Source: CAYHHI01 sp964356335
GTDB lineage: Bacteria > Arandabacterota > Arandabacteria > Arandabacterales > Arandabacteraceae
Assembly (NCBI GenBank): GCA_964356335.1
Contig: CAYHHI010000025.1
Coordinates: 1 to 44,600, forward strand
Length of the DNA stretch: 44,600 nucleotides
Reading direction: 5' to 3'
Both the position numbers and the translations under genes were made by a program. Numbering within the stretch: the first letter of the stretch is position 1; every line of letters starts with the position of its first letter. Under the pieces are notes generated by a model. The model ran no database searches, was not told the origin of the DNA, and saw only the letters and a program-made list of their open reading frames with translations. Below, piece by piece: positions 32,101-41,175 of the stretch.

Positions 32101-35100
32101 ATGAGTAAGACTCGAATCGCGTCGGCGCCTCTTGCATACGTGCTCTTTGCCCTGGTATGCGGTACCCTTCTTTATTCCGGCACTTGCCGGGCAGACTCAA
32201 ACGAGTCGGTTTCTGTAAAACAGATTGCCCCTGACGAAATGCGTGTGACCATCGCTTTTGACTTGCCCCAATTCAACTTCTCCCGTATTGGCGGCTATGA
32301 CTATATCCGTGGAAGCGGGATGGTGTATCTCCCCGAAGCAGGACTTCCCGGGCTGCCGAGGCGGCAGATGCAAATAGCCATACCGTTCGGTAGCCGCGCC
32401 GAGCGTGTGGAAGCAACTAGTACAGATGAGATGACGCTTGATGGGGCGTATGAAATCGTACCGACCCAACCGCCCCGTATTCTTGGGCGTGCTGCGGGCC
32501 CGTGGACCAGCGGCAGCGAGGCGATTTATCTCTCCGATGAGCCCTACCCTCGCGACCTTGTGAACGGCGTCAGTCAAGGCTTCATGGGAGATAACAGAAT
32601 CCTAAGCTTCTACGTTTCCCCGTTCCGTTGGAATCCCGTGACCAGGGCCCTCACGCTCTTAAAGGAAATTGAGTTACGAGTGGCGCTCAGCCAATCAGCG
32701 GTCACGCGGCCGACGAAGCCGGTGAGGGCAAAGGCAAGCAATGTTGATCCGCTTGCCGAGCTGGTTGGGGCGATAGTGGCCAATTCTGAGGACGTCGCTG
32801 CCTTCGCCGGGCAGAGCGCTGCACGGCCGCCTGCCGGGCCGCTTCTTGAAGCTGCGACGCTCGAAGAGGGCGCCTACGAGTACGTCATTATCACCACCCA
32901 GGCCCTGGCTCCATACTTCGGACCGCTTATCGACTGGAAGACCCAGAAGGGCGTGCCGGCCACTTGCGTGACCCGTGAGTGGATTGAGGCCAATTACACC
33001 GGTGCCAATTCCCAGGAACAGATCAGGAATTTCATCATCGACGCCTACCAGATCTGGGGAACTACCTGGGTTCTGATCGGCGGTGATACCTGGGTAATCC
33101 CGAGCCGCCAGGTGTACGCCATGGATTGCGAGATGGGTCTCGACGGGAACAGGATAAGAGCAGACCTTTATTACTCCGACCTCGATGGCAACTGGGATGC
33201 TAACGGTGTGAGTCCTTACGGTGAGGTGGCGGACAGCGTTGACATGTATCCTGACGTCATTGTCGGAAGAGCTCCCGCCAAGAATGCCACGGAGGCGACG
33301 GTGTTTGTGAACAAAGTGATTACCTACGAGAAAAACCCGCCGCCTGACTACGCCCTGAAGATGCTCTTGGCCGGGGAGATTCTCTGGGATGACCCTTACA
33401 CAGATGCCGGCATAGGCCTTGATATGATAGATGCCCAGTGCATTCCGCCCAGGTTCGATCCCATCTTGAAGCTCTACCAGTCGCAAGGGACCGAGTCTCG
33501 AGAGAGTGTCCTGGCGGCGATGTCTGTGGGCAAGAATATCATTCTCCACGATGGCCACTGCAACGAAACCGTTATGGGTGTGGGCGGCAGTTACCTCGGT
33601 CTGATTGATGCCGACACGCTGTCCAATGGTCCGCGCAACTTCATCCTCAATTCGATAGGTTGCTTGCCCGCTGCCATTGACAAGGATTGCATTGCCGAAC
33701 ACTTCGTCAACAATCCCGAAGGCGGTTGTGTGGCCTTCATAGGCAACTGCCGCTACGGCTGGGGTTCGCCGGGAAACCCAGGCTTCGGCTATTCAGATGT
33801 CTTTCAGCGTGAGTTTGCCAGGTGCCTCTTTGTCGATGAGATCACCAACCTGGGCCTCGCTCATGCCGAAAGCAAGGCGCACTTCGTGCCTTTCGCACGC
33901 GACGCGAACGTTTACAGGTGGAATGAGTACCAGCTTAATCTCCTGGGCGATCCCGAGATGCCTGTGTGGACGGACGAGCCGCAGCCACTCGTGGTCACTG
34001 CGCCTGACAGCGTGATCTCTTCCGGGGGAGAGGTGAGAGTGGTGGTCGAGGATGCCTCCGGTGTCGTTGGCGATGCCATGGTGTGCCTCATGAACGGAGA
34101 TGACCTATACCTCAGGGGCCGCACCGACCTGGCCGGCACGATCGTATTCCCTGTCGCGACTGCAAGTCCGGATTCACTTGTCCTCACGGTCGTCGCATGC
34201 AACCACGTTCCGTACCAGAGCAAAATTGATGTCATCTCCGAGGGCCGCTTGCTCGGGCTGGCAGGTTACGCAGTGCTGGACGGCCAAGATGGCTGGGGGA
34301 ACCCCGGGGAGGAGACTGATCTTCAGGTTTCGATCAAGAACTCCGGCAGTGAGGTGGCCTCCGGCGTCTGGGGGGTTCTCCGTGCGCGCGACGGTCGTGC
34401 CACGGTCAGTGACAGCACGGTTTACTACGGCGCCCTGGATGCCGGCACAATCTCGCAGGGCAGCGGCTCGTTCAGGATCGGGCTGGCGAGCTCGCTCATC
34501 AATGCCGAGGCCGTGACCTTCGACCTCGTTCTTGCAGATACTTCCGAGACCCATTGGACTTCGGCACTCGCGATTCCGGTGGCAACCCCCGTTCTTGGTG
34601 TCTCGGACTTTGGCATGCATGACCTGCTCGGGGATGGTGACTGGATTGCCGAACCGGGCGAGACCGTCATCGTCACGCTCGAGATCTCAAACAGCGGGCT
34701 CACCTCGGGGAGCCCCGACGTCCATGTCACAACTAGCGATCCGTATTTCACTGTCCAGGACTCGATTGCATATGCCGGGAATATCCTGCCTGGTTCCGTC
34801 GGCCATAGCATACATCGGGTGATCATATCCCAAGCGTGCCCGGCCGTTTACGTCGGAATGTTTGCGATTGCCATGACTTGCCCAGGAGGCTATGGGTTCG
34901 AAGACACTGTCTATTTCGATGTGGGCGATCTCCAGTTCACTGACGACTGTGAGGAGGGCGAGGGCGCCTGGATCCATTCCGGATCTCCAGACCTCTGGCA
35001 CCTGACTACGTACAGGTCGCATTCGGGTTCATCCAGCTGGTACTTCGGCGCAGACCCGACGCACACCTATGTCTCATCCGCCCATTCCAGCCTGGTCTCT

Positions 35101-35700
35101 CAGAATTTCACTGCCGGCGACGAGAGCAATCTCTCATTCTGGTTCTGGTACGACTTCACCACTTATGGCGTTGATGGGATCTATATCATCCTCCTCAAGA
35201 ATGGAGTCCCGGATACCCTGGACTACATGGGAAGCGGGGGAGCGCTCAACATCGTTTCCCGATGGGTGTTGTGGGAGCGGCCTCTGGATGGAGTCAGCCC
35301 CGGAGAGACGATTGCCGTGAAATTCGACTTTAAGAGTGACGCCAGTGACGTGGCAGAGGGCGTCTACATTGATGACATATCATTTACTTCGAAGGTACCC
35401 GCGAGAACAAACGTGAATGCCGAGGCCGGTGCTGGTGAGGACCTTGTCTTCACAGTTCTTCCAAATCCTGCCGAAGGGAGCATCGCGTTTGCTTTTTCTC
35501 GGCATTTGGGGAAAGCGGTCATAAGCGTCTATGATATCAGAGGAAGACATGTGATCAGCCTTGTGAAGCCCACTGGAGCAAAATCGGTCTCCTGGAATCT
35601 TGAGGACAGCAATGGTGACAGGGTCAGTCCCGGGATTTATCTCGCCGGAACGGGGGAGACGGGGTATACTTCCGCGAGGAAGATTGTTGTCCTCAGATAA
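32101..35700 (+). CDS. Secreted C25 (gingipain-type) cysteine peptidase with sorting domain
   Basis: A 1199-aa exported protein. Signal peptide (residues 1-31), N-terminal prodomain (~40-205), C25 catalytic domain (~255-620: YEYVIITTQALAPYFGPLID, WVLIGGDTWVIPSR, DMYPDVIVGRAPAKNATEAT), with H483/H486 in LHDGHCN and C521 in NSIGCLPAA as the His-Cys pair. CARDB/Ig-like domains follow (~640-940), then a MAM/jelly-roll-like domain (~945-1110, DDCEEGEGAWIHSG to YIDDISFTS) and a FlgD/T9SS-like C-terminal sorting domain (VLPNPAEGSIAFAF, ISVYDIRGRHV, GIYLAGT). Start ATG 32101 has CAGGAG upstream. Family members cleave proteins outside the cell. P1 specificity is not predictable. The next gene follows after 9 bp. 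Confidence 0.9.
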   Translation: MSKTRIASAPLAYVLFALVCGTLLYSGTCRADSNESVSVKQIAPDEMRVTIAFDLPQFNFSRIGGYDYIRGSGMVYLPEAGLPGLPRRQMQIAIPFGSRAERVEATSTDEMTLDGAYEIVPTQPPRILGRAAGPWTSGSEAIYLSDEPYPRDLVNGVSQGFMGDNRILSFYVSPFRWNPVTRALTLLKEIELRVALSQSAVTRPTKPVRAKASNVDPLAELVGAIVANSEDVAAFAGQSAARPPAGPLLEAATLEEGAYEYVIITTQALAPYFGPLIDWKTQKGVPATCVTREWIEANYTGANSQEQIRNFIIDAYQIWGTTWVLIGGDTWVIPSRQVYAMDCEMGLDGNRIRADLYYSDLDGNWDANGVSPYGEVADSVDMYPDVIVGRAPAKNATEATVFVNKVITYEKNPPPDYALKMLLAGEILWDDPYTDAGIGLDMIDAQCIPPRFDPILKLYQSQGTESRESVLAAMSVGKNIILHDGHCNETVMGVGGSYLGLIDADTLSNGPRNFILNSIGCLPAAIDKDCIAEHFVNNPEGGCVAFIGNCRYGWGSPGNPGFGYSDVFQREFARCLFVDEITNLGLAHAESKAHFVPFARDANVYRWNEYQLNLLGDPEMPVWTDEPQPLVVTAPDSVISSGGEVRVVVEDASGVVGDAMVCLMNGDDLYLRGRTDLAGTIVFPVATASPDSLVLTVVACNHVPYQSKIDVISEGRLLGLAGYAVLDGQDGWGNPGEETDLQVSIKNSGSEVASGVWGVLRARDGRATVSDSTVYYGALDAGTISQGSGSFRIGLASSLINAEAVTFDLVLADTSETHWTSALAIPVATPVLGVSDFGMHDLLGDGDWIAEPGETVIVTLEISNSGLTSGSPDVHVTTSDPYFTVQDSIAYAGNILPGSVGHSIHRVIISQACPAVYVGMFAIAMTCPGGYGFEDTVYFDVGDLQFTDDCEEGEGAWIHSGSPDLWHLTTYRSHSGSSSWYFGADPTHTYVSSAHSSLVSQNFTAGDESNLSFWFWYDFTTYGVDGIYIILLKNGVPDTLDYMGSGGALNIVSRWVLWERPLDGVSPGETIAVKFDFKSDASDVAEGVYIDDISFTSKVPARTNVNAEAGAGEDLVFTVLPNPAEGSIAFAFSRHLGKAVISVYDIRGRHVISLVKPTGAKSVSWNLEDSNGDRVSPGIYLAGTGETGYTSARKIVVLR

Positions 35701-35709
35701 GGTGCAGGA

Positions 35710-36204
35710 ATGACGCAATGCCTGGCGGGCTTTCGCAAGGCTTTCTGCCTTGTGACTGTGACCTGCCTCTTGTCATCACTGGTGCCCCCGTCTGCAACGG
35801 CGGGGCAGACATCCCGCGTTGAACGCGTGCTTCCTGGCTTCGGGCCCGGGATGAAGACCGTTTCGATCGAGACCGGAGGTCTCCGGGCCGATGGCGTGCT
35901 CGCCGGTTGGCTGCAGGCCGCTGGGACACGGAGCCCCTGGGTCAAGAACGCCGCTCCCCAACCCGATAGTCTCAGGATTTCAAAGGATGACCAACACGGC
36001 TCCGGAAGCTCGAAGATCCTTGGGACCTCACTTTTCATAAGCGGGGTCTTCCTTTGCTCGTGGGGGATAGCATCCTGGCAAGTGGAGGAGTACCAGTGCT
36101 GTCCGGCAAAAAACACCGAGAATGTGATCAAGATCGTAGTGGGAGTCGTGCTTGTCAATGCCGGGCTTCTCTATCTGCTGGGTGGCGGGGGACGAGCAGA
36201 GTAG
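35710..36204 (+). CDS. Small exported or membrane protein of unknown function
   Basis: A 164-aa protein with a signal peptide (FCLVTVTCLLSSLVPPSATA), an ~65-residue extracytoplasmic part and two predicted TM segments (LGTSLFISGVFLCSWGIA and IKIVVGVVLVNAGLLYLLGG) separated by a CC-containing turn. It begins 9 bp after the C25 peptidase stop with CAGGA directly upstream, so it is probably in the same operon and may help its processing or placement (inference). No family recognised. Confidence 0.65.
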   Translation: MTQCLAGFRKAFCLVTVTCLLSSLVPPSATAGQTSRVERVLPGFGPGMKTVSIETGGLRADGVLAGWLQAAGTRSPWVKNAAPQPDSLRISKDDQHGSGSSKILGTSLFISGVFLCSWGIASWQVEEYQCCPAKNTENVIKIVVGVVLVNAGLLYLLGGGGRAE

Positions 36205-36244
36205 CAATAAGTAATCAGTGTATCGCCTCAGGAAAGCGTTTCGC

Positions 36245-37939
36245 ATGAACGACAAGCCAAAGTCCGAATCCTGGATCAGGGCCCTTGATGCGATTGTCCT
36301 GCTTGGCCTCTCGGCATTCGCCTTTTATCTCACCTTCAAATCGGGCTTCAGGGGATTCTATCCCTTTGATCAATCAATCGTGTTTGACGGCAGCTACCGT
36401 GTGCTTTCGGGACAGGTCGCTTACAAAGATTTTATCATGCCCTTTGGCCCGATGGTTTTCTGGCTGCACGCAGTGTTTTTCCGGCTGCTGGGTGTATCCT
36501 ACTATGCCTACGTCTTCGGCGCGGCCTCCGTGAATGTTCTGGCCACGCTCTGCAGCGTCATGATGGTGAGGCTGCTCTTTCCTTCTCGCCGGCTCGTATC
36601 CTACGTCGCAGGCATACTGACGGCTGTATGGTTCTATCCTCCCTTCGGGACGCCCTGGGTTGACCAGACAGCCTTTTTCTTTTCATTTCTCGGGATAACT
36701 GCCGTGCTGGCTGCCATTTTTGCTGACCCTCGCCGCCGGGCGGCGCGGGAAATGCTTCTTGCGGCGAGCGGCCTACTTGCATTCCTCGCGTTCATCAGCA
36801 AGCAGAATGCCGGCGCCTTCATGCTTCCGATATACCCCTTGCTGATAGCAGCAGCGTATCTGCCGGACCAAAAGTTGACGCTGAGAAGGCTCGGCACCTT
36901 CGCCGTCGGTTTGGGTGGCAGCGTGGCCGGCTTCGTCCTGTGGCTCGCCGTTGCCTCTAATCTCGGCAACTTCATCCAGTATGTGATCAAACTGGCAAGC
37001 GAGCTCGGCGAGCGAAGACTCAGCCACTTTTTCAGAACGTGGTTCGCCATTCGGAAACCTTCCTTTGGAGGAAGAGGGCCTATCTCGGTGAGAGTCCTCG
37101 TCATCGTCTCGCTGGCTGTCGCTCTGCTTATGCTGATCATGGCTTGCCGCCGCCTGAAGAGCAAGGGCACTGCCGCGAAAAGGCTACTCCTGGCAAGCAT
37201 GGTTTGTGTGTATTGCATTTGTTTTCAGCATGTGTTCATAAGCACCACTCTCAATCAACCTGAGAATGGGTTTGGCTTTGTGGGCATCATCTTTGCGATT
37301 GCTGTCGGGCTTGCACTTCTATTTGCTGAGCCAGCCGCGTTGAACCTTCCGGTCGTCGCCCAGGGGCCAGCACTACGGATGGGCTTCAAGTTGCTTGTCT
37401 TGGTCGCAGCAGCAGTCGCAGTTCTGGTTGCATCCTCGGATGGGATCAAGGTGAGCATGAGCCGGAAAGTGCATGACATATTCAGAGGCCCTGCCTTCGT
37501 CGAGCCGTTCAGGGAAGCAGGGCTCAGAGGCCTCAGGTGGGGTGAGCCTACGCGTATGGGAGGATCCGTTATCGAAGCAAAGGATGTTGCGGGCCTGCTC
37601 GCGTATCTTAAGGAGCGCAGGGAGAAGTTCTTCATCTTTCCGGACTTCACCATTCTCTATGGGCTTGCGAAAGTGCCTTCGCCCCAACCCCTTCTCTGGT
37701 TTCATGAAGGTGTGACTTATCCCAAGAATGCCTACGATCCTCGACTTGACAGGTGGATCGTTGAGGATCTCAAGAGGAACGGAGTGCGGATCGTCATAAT
37801 TGAGCAGGTTTCGTGGTTCAACACCGGCAAGAGGCTGGATGCTTTTCCCGAAATGAAATCCTATATTTATGGCAGCTTCATCCGCATCGGACAGATTGGA
37901 ACCTTCAGTATCTATGAGAAGGCACAGGGTGCGAACTGA
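36245..37939 (+). CDS. Polytopic membrane protein, GT39/PMT-like glycosyltransferase
   Basis: A 564-aa protein with about 10-11 TM helices. The N-terminal loop after TM1 (RGFYPFDQSIVFDGSYRVLS, then KDFIMPFGPMVFWLHAVFF) resembles GT-C fold enzymes of the GT39/ArnT type, whose first loop carries the catalytic Asp. D-Q-S and D-G-S are present. A soluble C-terminal domain (~430-564, VIEAKDVAGLLAYLKERREK, FIFPDFTILYGLA) follows. These enzymes transfer sugars from polyprenyl-phosphate donors to lipids or proteins at the outer face of the inner membrane. ATG 36245 with AGGAA upstream is preferred over GTG 36218. It follows the 164-aa gene by 40 bp. Confidence 0.75.
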   Translation: MNDKPKSESWIRALDAIVLLGLSAFAFYLTFKSGFRGFYPFDQSIVFDGSYRVLSGQVAYKDFIMPFGPMVFWLHAVFFRLLGVSYYAYVFGAASVNVLATLCSVMMVRLLFPSRRLVSYVAGILTAVWFYPPFGTPWVDQTAFFFSFLGITAVLAAIFADPRRRAAREMLLAASGLLAFLAFISKQNAGAFMLPIYPLLIAAAYLPDQKLTLRRLGTFAVGLGGSVAGFVLWLAVASNLGNFIQYVIKLASELGERRLSHFFRTWFAIRKPSFGGRGPISVRVLVIVSLAVALLMLIMACRRLKSKGTAAKRLLLASMVCVYCICFQHVFISTTLNQPENGFGFVGIIFAIAVGLALLFAEPAALNLPVVAQGPALRMGFKLLVLVAAAVAVLVASSDGIKVSMSRKVHDIFRGPAFVEPFREAGLRGLRWGEPTRMGGSVIEAKDVAGLLAYLKERREKFFIFPDFTILYGLAKVPSPQPLLWFHEGVTYPKNAYDPRLDRWIVEDLKRNGVRIVIIEQVSWFNTGKRLDAFPEMKSYIYGSFIRIGQIGTFSIYEKAQGAN

Positions 37940-38030
37940 GTGCGGGGGAGTCAAGCAAGCAAGGTGTCAGCTTATTGTGGAGCGGGGCAGTCAAGTGTAT
38001 TGGTGTTATGAGCTCACGGGTGTGACGACC

Positions 38031-38822
38031 CTACAGCGTCTCTGCAAACCACATTCTCGTGGTCTCGATCACCTGGTCTTCCCACACAGTTGAACTGAAG
38101 GTGTGATCGGCGCCATCGATCACCACGAGGAGGCGACGCCCGCGCACATGGTCGTACATGAATTCGGAGTTGATGGGTAGGGTGACCTCATCTTCGCTGC
38201 CTTGAACGATCAGCACGGGTCCATCGTACTTGGCTATCTCTCTCAAAGGATCGATCCGCTTGAGGCTCTCGAAGTAGGCTTTGCCTCTCACGTAGCCACC
38301 GATGTCGACGCGCCCGTTTTTCTTTATGGCGTTTTTGAAATTCTCCGGGAGCCACGCATACGGGTCCTTTATGACTCTTCCGCCCCGCTCAACCATGTAA
38401 TCCACGAGGGCGGACGGAGCCCAGAGGGCAAGGGACTTCAAGTTGCTTCTTGCCGCAACGCAGGCTGCGATGCATCCTCCAAGGTCAAGGCCCACCACGC
38501 CCAGACGCTCCATGTCTATCGAGCTCAGGGTGCGAAGGAATTCGATTGATGCAAGAGCGTCGGCGATCTCTCCCTCGACCGTTACGTCAACAAAACTGCC
38601 CTGACTTTCACCCGAGCCTCTGAAATCGAAGCGCAGACAGGCTGTGCCGTGTTGACAAAGGTCTCTTGCTGCCTTGACGAAGAGGCAGTGATCTTCCATC
38701 CTGTTGCCCGTATAGCTGTGCAAAAAAACCAGGCAAGGGTGCATCGGGGCAGAGTCCGGCAAGTGAAGCATGCCATAGAGTCTCAGCCCTTCATTTTCGA
38801 ATTCGACCGCGATCTCCCTCAT
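38031..38822 (-). CDS. Alpha/beta hydrolase with Asp nucleophile candidate
   Basis: A 263-aa cytoplasmic hydrolase. It has the oxyanion region LVFLHSYTGNRMED, RFDFRGSGESQGSF, nucleophile elbow GVVGLDLGGCIAA (D113 where most have Ser), acid D211 in GSEDEVTLP and H240 in IDGADHTFSS. Asp at the elbow is the hallmark of haloalkane dehalogenase and epoxide hydrolase chemistry, but the sequence otherwise looks like the BAAT/serine-hydrolase-like esterase group, so the reaction is open. ATG at 38820-38822 is preceded by GAGGAG at short spacing. The longer frame to 38969 has no family support. Divergent from the reductase operon to the right. Confidence 0.85.
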   Translation of the reverse strand: MREIAVEFENEGLRLYGMLHLPDSAPMHPCLVFLHSYTGNRMEDHCLFVKAARDLCQHGTACLRFDFRGSGESQGSFVDVTVEGEIADALASIEFLRTLSSIDMERLGVVGLDLGGCIAACVAARSNLKSLALWAPSALVDYMVERGGRVIKDPYAWLPENFKNAIKKNGRVDIGGYVRGKAYFESLKRIDPLREIAKYDGPVLIVQGSEDEVTLPINSEFMYDHVRGRRLLVVIDGADHTFSSTVWEDQVIETTRMWFAETL

Positions 38823-39007
38823 CGTCTCCTCGTCCCGGCTTCCTCCGGCACCATGCCTGCTCACGTCCTTGGCCCCCAGACCTATTGTTAAACTGCGGAA
38901 TCGGCTATGTCCAGCAATTAGTTGACAGGGCTTACCGGATTTGAAACACTCAAGACCGGCTTGGCACAAACAAGTCTCACATGGTCACACAAAGGTAAAT
39001 CGCGGAT

Positions 39008-40102
39008 ATGGGACCGCAGAGCATACTCGGTATATCAGCTTCGAGCAGGGTTTGGGGGAACTGCGAAACGTCAGTCAAACTCGCCCTGCTTTCGGCAATG
39101 GACGAAGGTGCAAGAACCGACTTCATACGCCTCACAGATGTGAAGATCGATCCGTGCAGGGGCTGTTTCACCTGTCTGTCCGAGGCCGGGGCCTGCGCGA
39201 TTGAGGATGATCTCGGGGGTCTGCTCGAGAGAATCGGCGAGGCGCGCGCGCTTGTGTTGGCCGCTCCGGTCTACTTCGGGCTGCCGCCCGCAGTGCTTGT
39301 GAGTCTTCTGGATCGCCTGCTGGTCGTAACTGCATCTCGGGAGCTCCCTCGTGATCCGAGACCTGCGGTAACGATCACTCTTATGGGAAATGAGAAGTGG
39401 CGGGGAGTCGCCCAGCCTGTCGTCAATACGGCTGTGAGCCTTCTGGGATTTGAGATTGCCGAGAGCGTGAGCATTGTCGCCGAAGGCCCCGGAGAGGTGC
39501 TCAGCCACCCTGGAGTTGTGGAGAAGCTTAAGCGTGCGGGCAAATCGCTTGTGGCGGCCGTACCATCTGCGGCAGGCCGGCCGTCTGCGCCCGCCCCACC
39601 TTCGACGACGGTCTCCCTGCCTCGAACTGGCTCCGAGCAGGAAACGGGCGAGGCGTCTCGGAGCGTCCAACCTTCCGCAACCGCCCCACAATCCCAGATA
39701 AGCCCGCAGTATGAAGCCGGCGCTCCATCGGCCGCAAGTCGATCCCGGCCCAACCAGTGTCCCATATGCCGGAGTGACTTCTTCAGGATTGAAGAGGGCT
39801 TCATCGTATGCCCGGTATGCGGCGAAAAGGGAGACCTTGCGGCATATACAGAAGATGGCAGGTTCTTGAGTGTTGGGGGTGAAAGAAGATGGGGCACGCC
39901 GTGGCTTCGGAGCCACGTTGCCTCATGGATCAAACCCTCAGTCATGAGATACAAGGCGAGACGTAGAGAAGCACTGAAGAATCTGGCAGAACTCAAGCGG
40001 CTTTATTCGCTCAAAGAGGGCGACAAGGAGAAAGATCGCGGTAGGGCGAAGGAGAGCGAGAAAGCGGAAAACAGGGAGATAGACGGGGAGAGGGAAGGGT
40101 GA
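39008..40102 (+). CDS. Flavodoxin-fold NADPH-dependent FMN reductase with C-terminal zinc ribbon
   Basis: A 364-aa protein. Residues 1-175 are a flavodoxin-like iron-sulfur/FMN reductase domain (ILGISASSRVWGNCETSVKL, KIDPCRGCFTCLSEAGAC, LAAPVYFGLPPAVLVSLLDR). The C-x2-C-x2-C spacing matches iron-sulfur flavoproteins and related two-component flavin reductases. A ~70-residue Pro/Ser/Ala linker follows, then CPICRSDFF ... CPVCGEKG, a zinc ribbon, and a basic, Lys/Glu-rich tail. ATG 39008, ribosome binding site weak (AAAGG). The stop overlaps the open frame of the butyrate kinase gene, so the three genes form one operon. Electron partner unknown. Confidence 0.8.
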   Translation: MGPQSILGISASSRVWGNCETSVKLALLSAMDEGARTDFIRLTDVKIDPCRGCFTCLSEAGACAIEDDLGGLLERIGEARALVLAAPVYFGLPPAVLVSLLDRLLVVTASRELPRDPRPAVTITLMGNEKWRGVAQPVVNTAVSLLGFEIAESVSIVAEGPGEVLSHPGVVEKLKRAGKSLVAAVPSAAGRPSAPAPPSTTVSLPRTGSEQETGEASRSVQPSATAPQSQISPQYEAGAPSAASRSRPNQCPICRSDFFRIEEGFIVCPVCGEKGDLAAYTEDGRFLSVGGERRWGTPWLRSHVASWIKPSVMRYKARRREALKNLAELKRLYSLKEGDKEKDRGRAKESEKAENREIDGEREG

Positions 40103-40107
40103 GGTCC

Positions 40108-41175
40108 ATGGGACTCGTTCTTGTGATCAATCCCGGAGGCGGATCAACCAAGATCGCTTTATTCGACGGGGAGACGTGTGTCCTGAAACACAGCATCCCT
40201 CATGAGAAGGCGCTCGCGACGTTCGAAGACATACTCTCTCACAGGGATGATCTGGAAAAAGCCATAATGGATGTCTTGCGCAGAAACGGAGTTGAGGCTT
40301 CCTCGCTTGATGCCATAGTCGGCCGAGGCGGTGCCCTGAAGCCGCTCGAGAGCGGCACATACAAGGTGAATGAACTGCTTGCGAGCGACATCAGGAACGG
40401 GAAGGTGCAGGCGAAGCACGCTTCGAACCTTGGGGCCCTCCTTGCCTACGAGCTCGCGGGACGTCTCCATAAACCTGCCTTCACGGTTGACCCCGTTTCG
40501 GTTGACGAGTTTGCACCCGAGGCCAGGCTTTCAGGTCTGCCCGAGCTTGAGCGAAAGAGCCTTGATCATCCCCTGAACAGCAAGATGGTTGCGAGAAAAG
40601 CCGCGCGCGAACTTGGCAAGACCTACGATCGGATCAACGTCATCGTGGCTCATCTTGGAACCGGCATCTCGGTCAGCGCTCACGAGAAGGGGAAGATGAT
40701 TGACGTCAACAATGCTCACGACGGCGGGCCTTTCTCGACGCAACGGACGGGAACGCTGCCGGCCACTCAGCTTGCCGATCTCTGCTTTTCAGGTAAGTAC
40801 ACGAGGGAGGAGGTCTTCTCCAAGCTCACGACGAGGGGAGGCCTGAGGGCCTATCTGGGAACGGACGACGTGACCGAGGCCGAGAGGATGGCAAGAGACG
40901 GCGACGGTAAGGCCTCGCTTGTCTTGAGCGCGATGGCCTATCAGATAGCGAAGGAAATCGGGGCCTCCGCCGCAGTTCTCAAGGGTGACGTGGATGCCAT
41001 AGTCTTCACAGGCGGGATTGCCTTCTCAGATCACATCATAAACCTGGTGAAGGAGCGGGTGACTTTCGTAACGCCCAACATTTTTGTGTACCCTGGCGAG
41101 CACGAGATGGAATCTCTCGCCTTGGGAGCCTTGCGGGTGTTGAGGGGCGAAGAGGCTGCCAAGGAATATAGATGA
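40108..41175 (+). CDS. buk: Butyrate kinase
   Basis: A 355-aa ASKHA-fold kinase, butyrate + ATP to butyryl phosphate, or the reverse in ATP-forming fermentation. Motifs: LVINPGGGSTKIALFDGE (N-terminal phosphate loop), IVGRGGALKPLESGTYKVNE, VAHLGTGISVSAHEKGK, DVNNAHDGGPFSTQRTGTLP and FTGGIAFSDHIINLVKERV near the C-terminus. These match the butyrate/branched-chain-acid kinase family more than acetate kinase. ATG 40108 with AAGGG 8 nt upstream is preferred. GTG 40099, overlapping the upstream stop, is the alternative. No phosphate butyryltransferase is in the window. Confidence 0.9.
   Translation: MGLVLVINPGGGSTKIALFDGETCVLKHSIPHEKALATFEDILSHRDDLEKAIMDVLRRNGVEASSLDAIVGRGGALKPLESGTYKVNELLASDIRNGKVQAKHASNLGALLAYELAGRLHKPAFTVDPVSVDEFAPEARLSGLPELERKSLDHPLNSKMVARKAARELGKTYDRINVIVAHLGTGISVSAHEKGKMIDVNNAHDGGPFSTQRTGTLPATQLADLCFSGKYTREEVFSKLTTRGGLRAYLGTDDVTEAERMARDGDGKASLVLSAMAYQIAKEIGASAAVLKGDVDAIVFTGGIAFSDHIINLVKERVTFVTPNIFVYPGEHEMESLALGALRVLRGEEAAKEYR

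Noticed and set aside
28988..33702. Long antisense open frames (for example 28988-29905, 32695-33702, 8277-9218, 9348-10211, 21109-21996, 39071-39916)
   Set aside because: They lie inside well-supported genes on the other strand, have no family-like motifs or ribosome binding sites, and are expected in GC-rich coding DNA.
37940..38030. Intrinsic terminator between the convergent genes
   Set aside because: No stem followed by a T-run could be identified.
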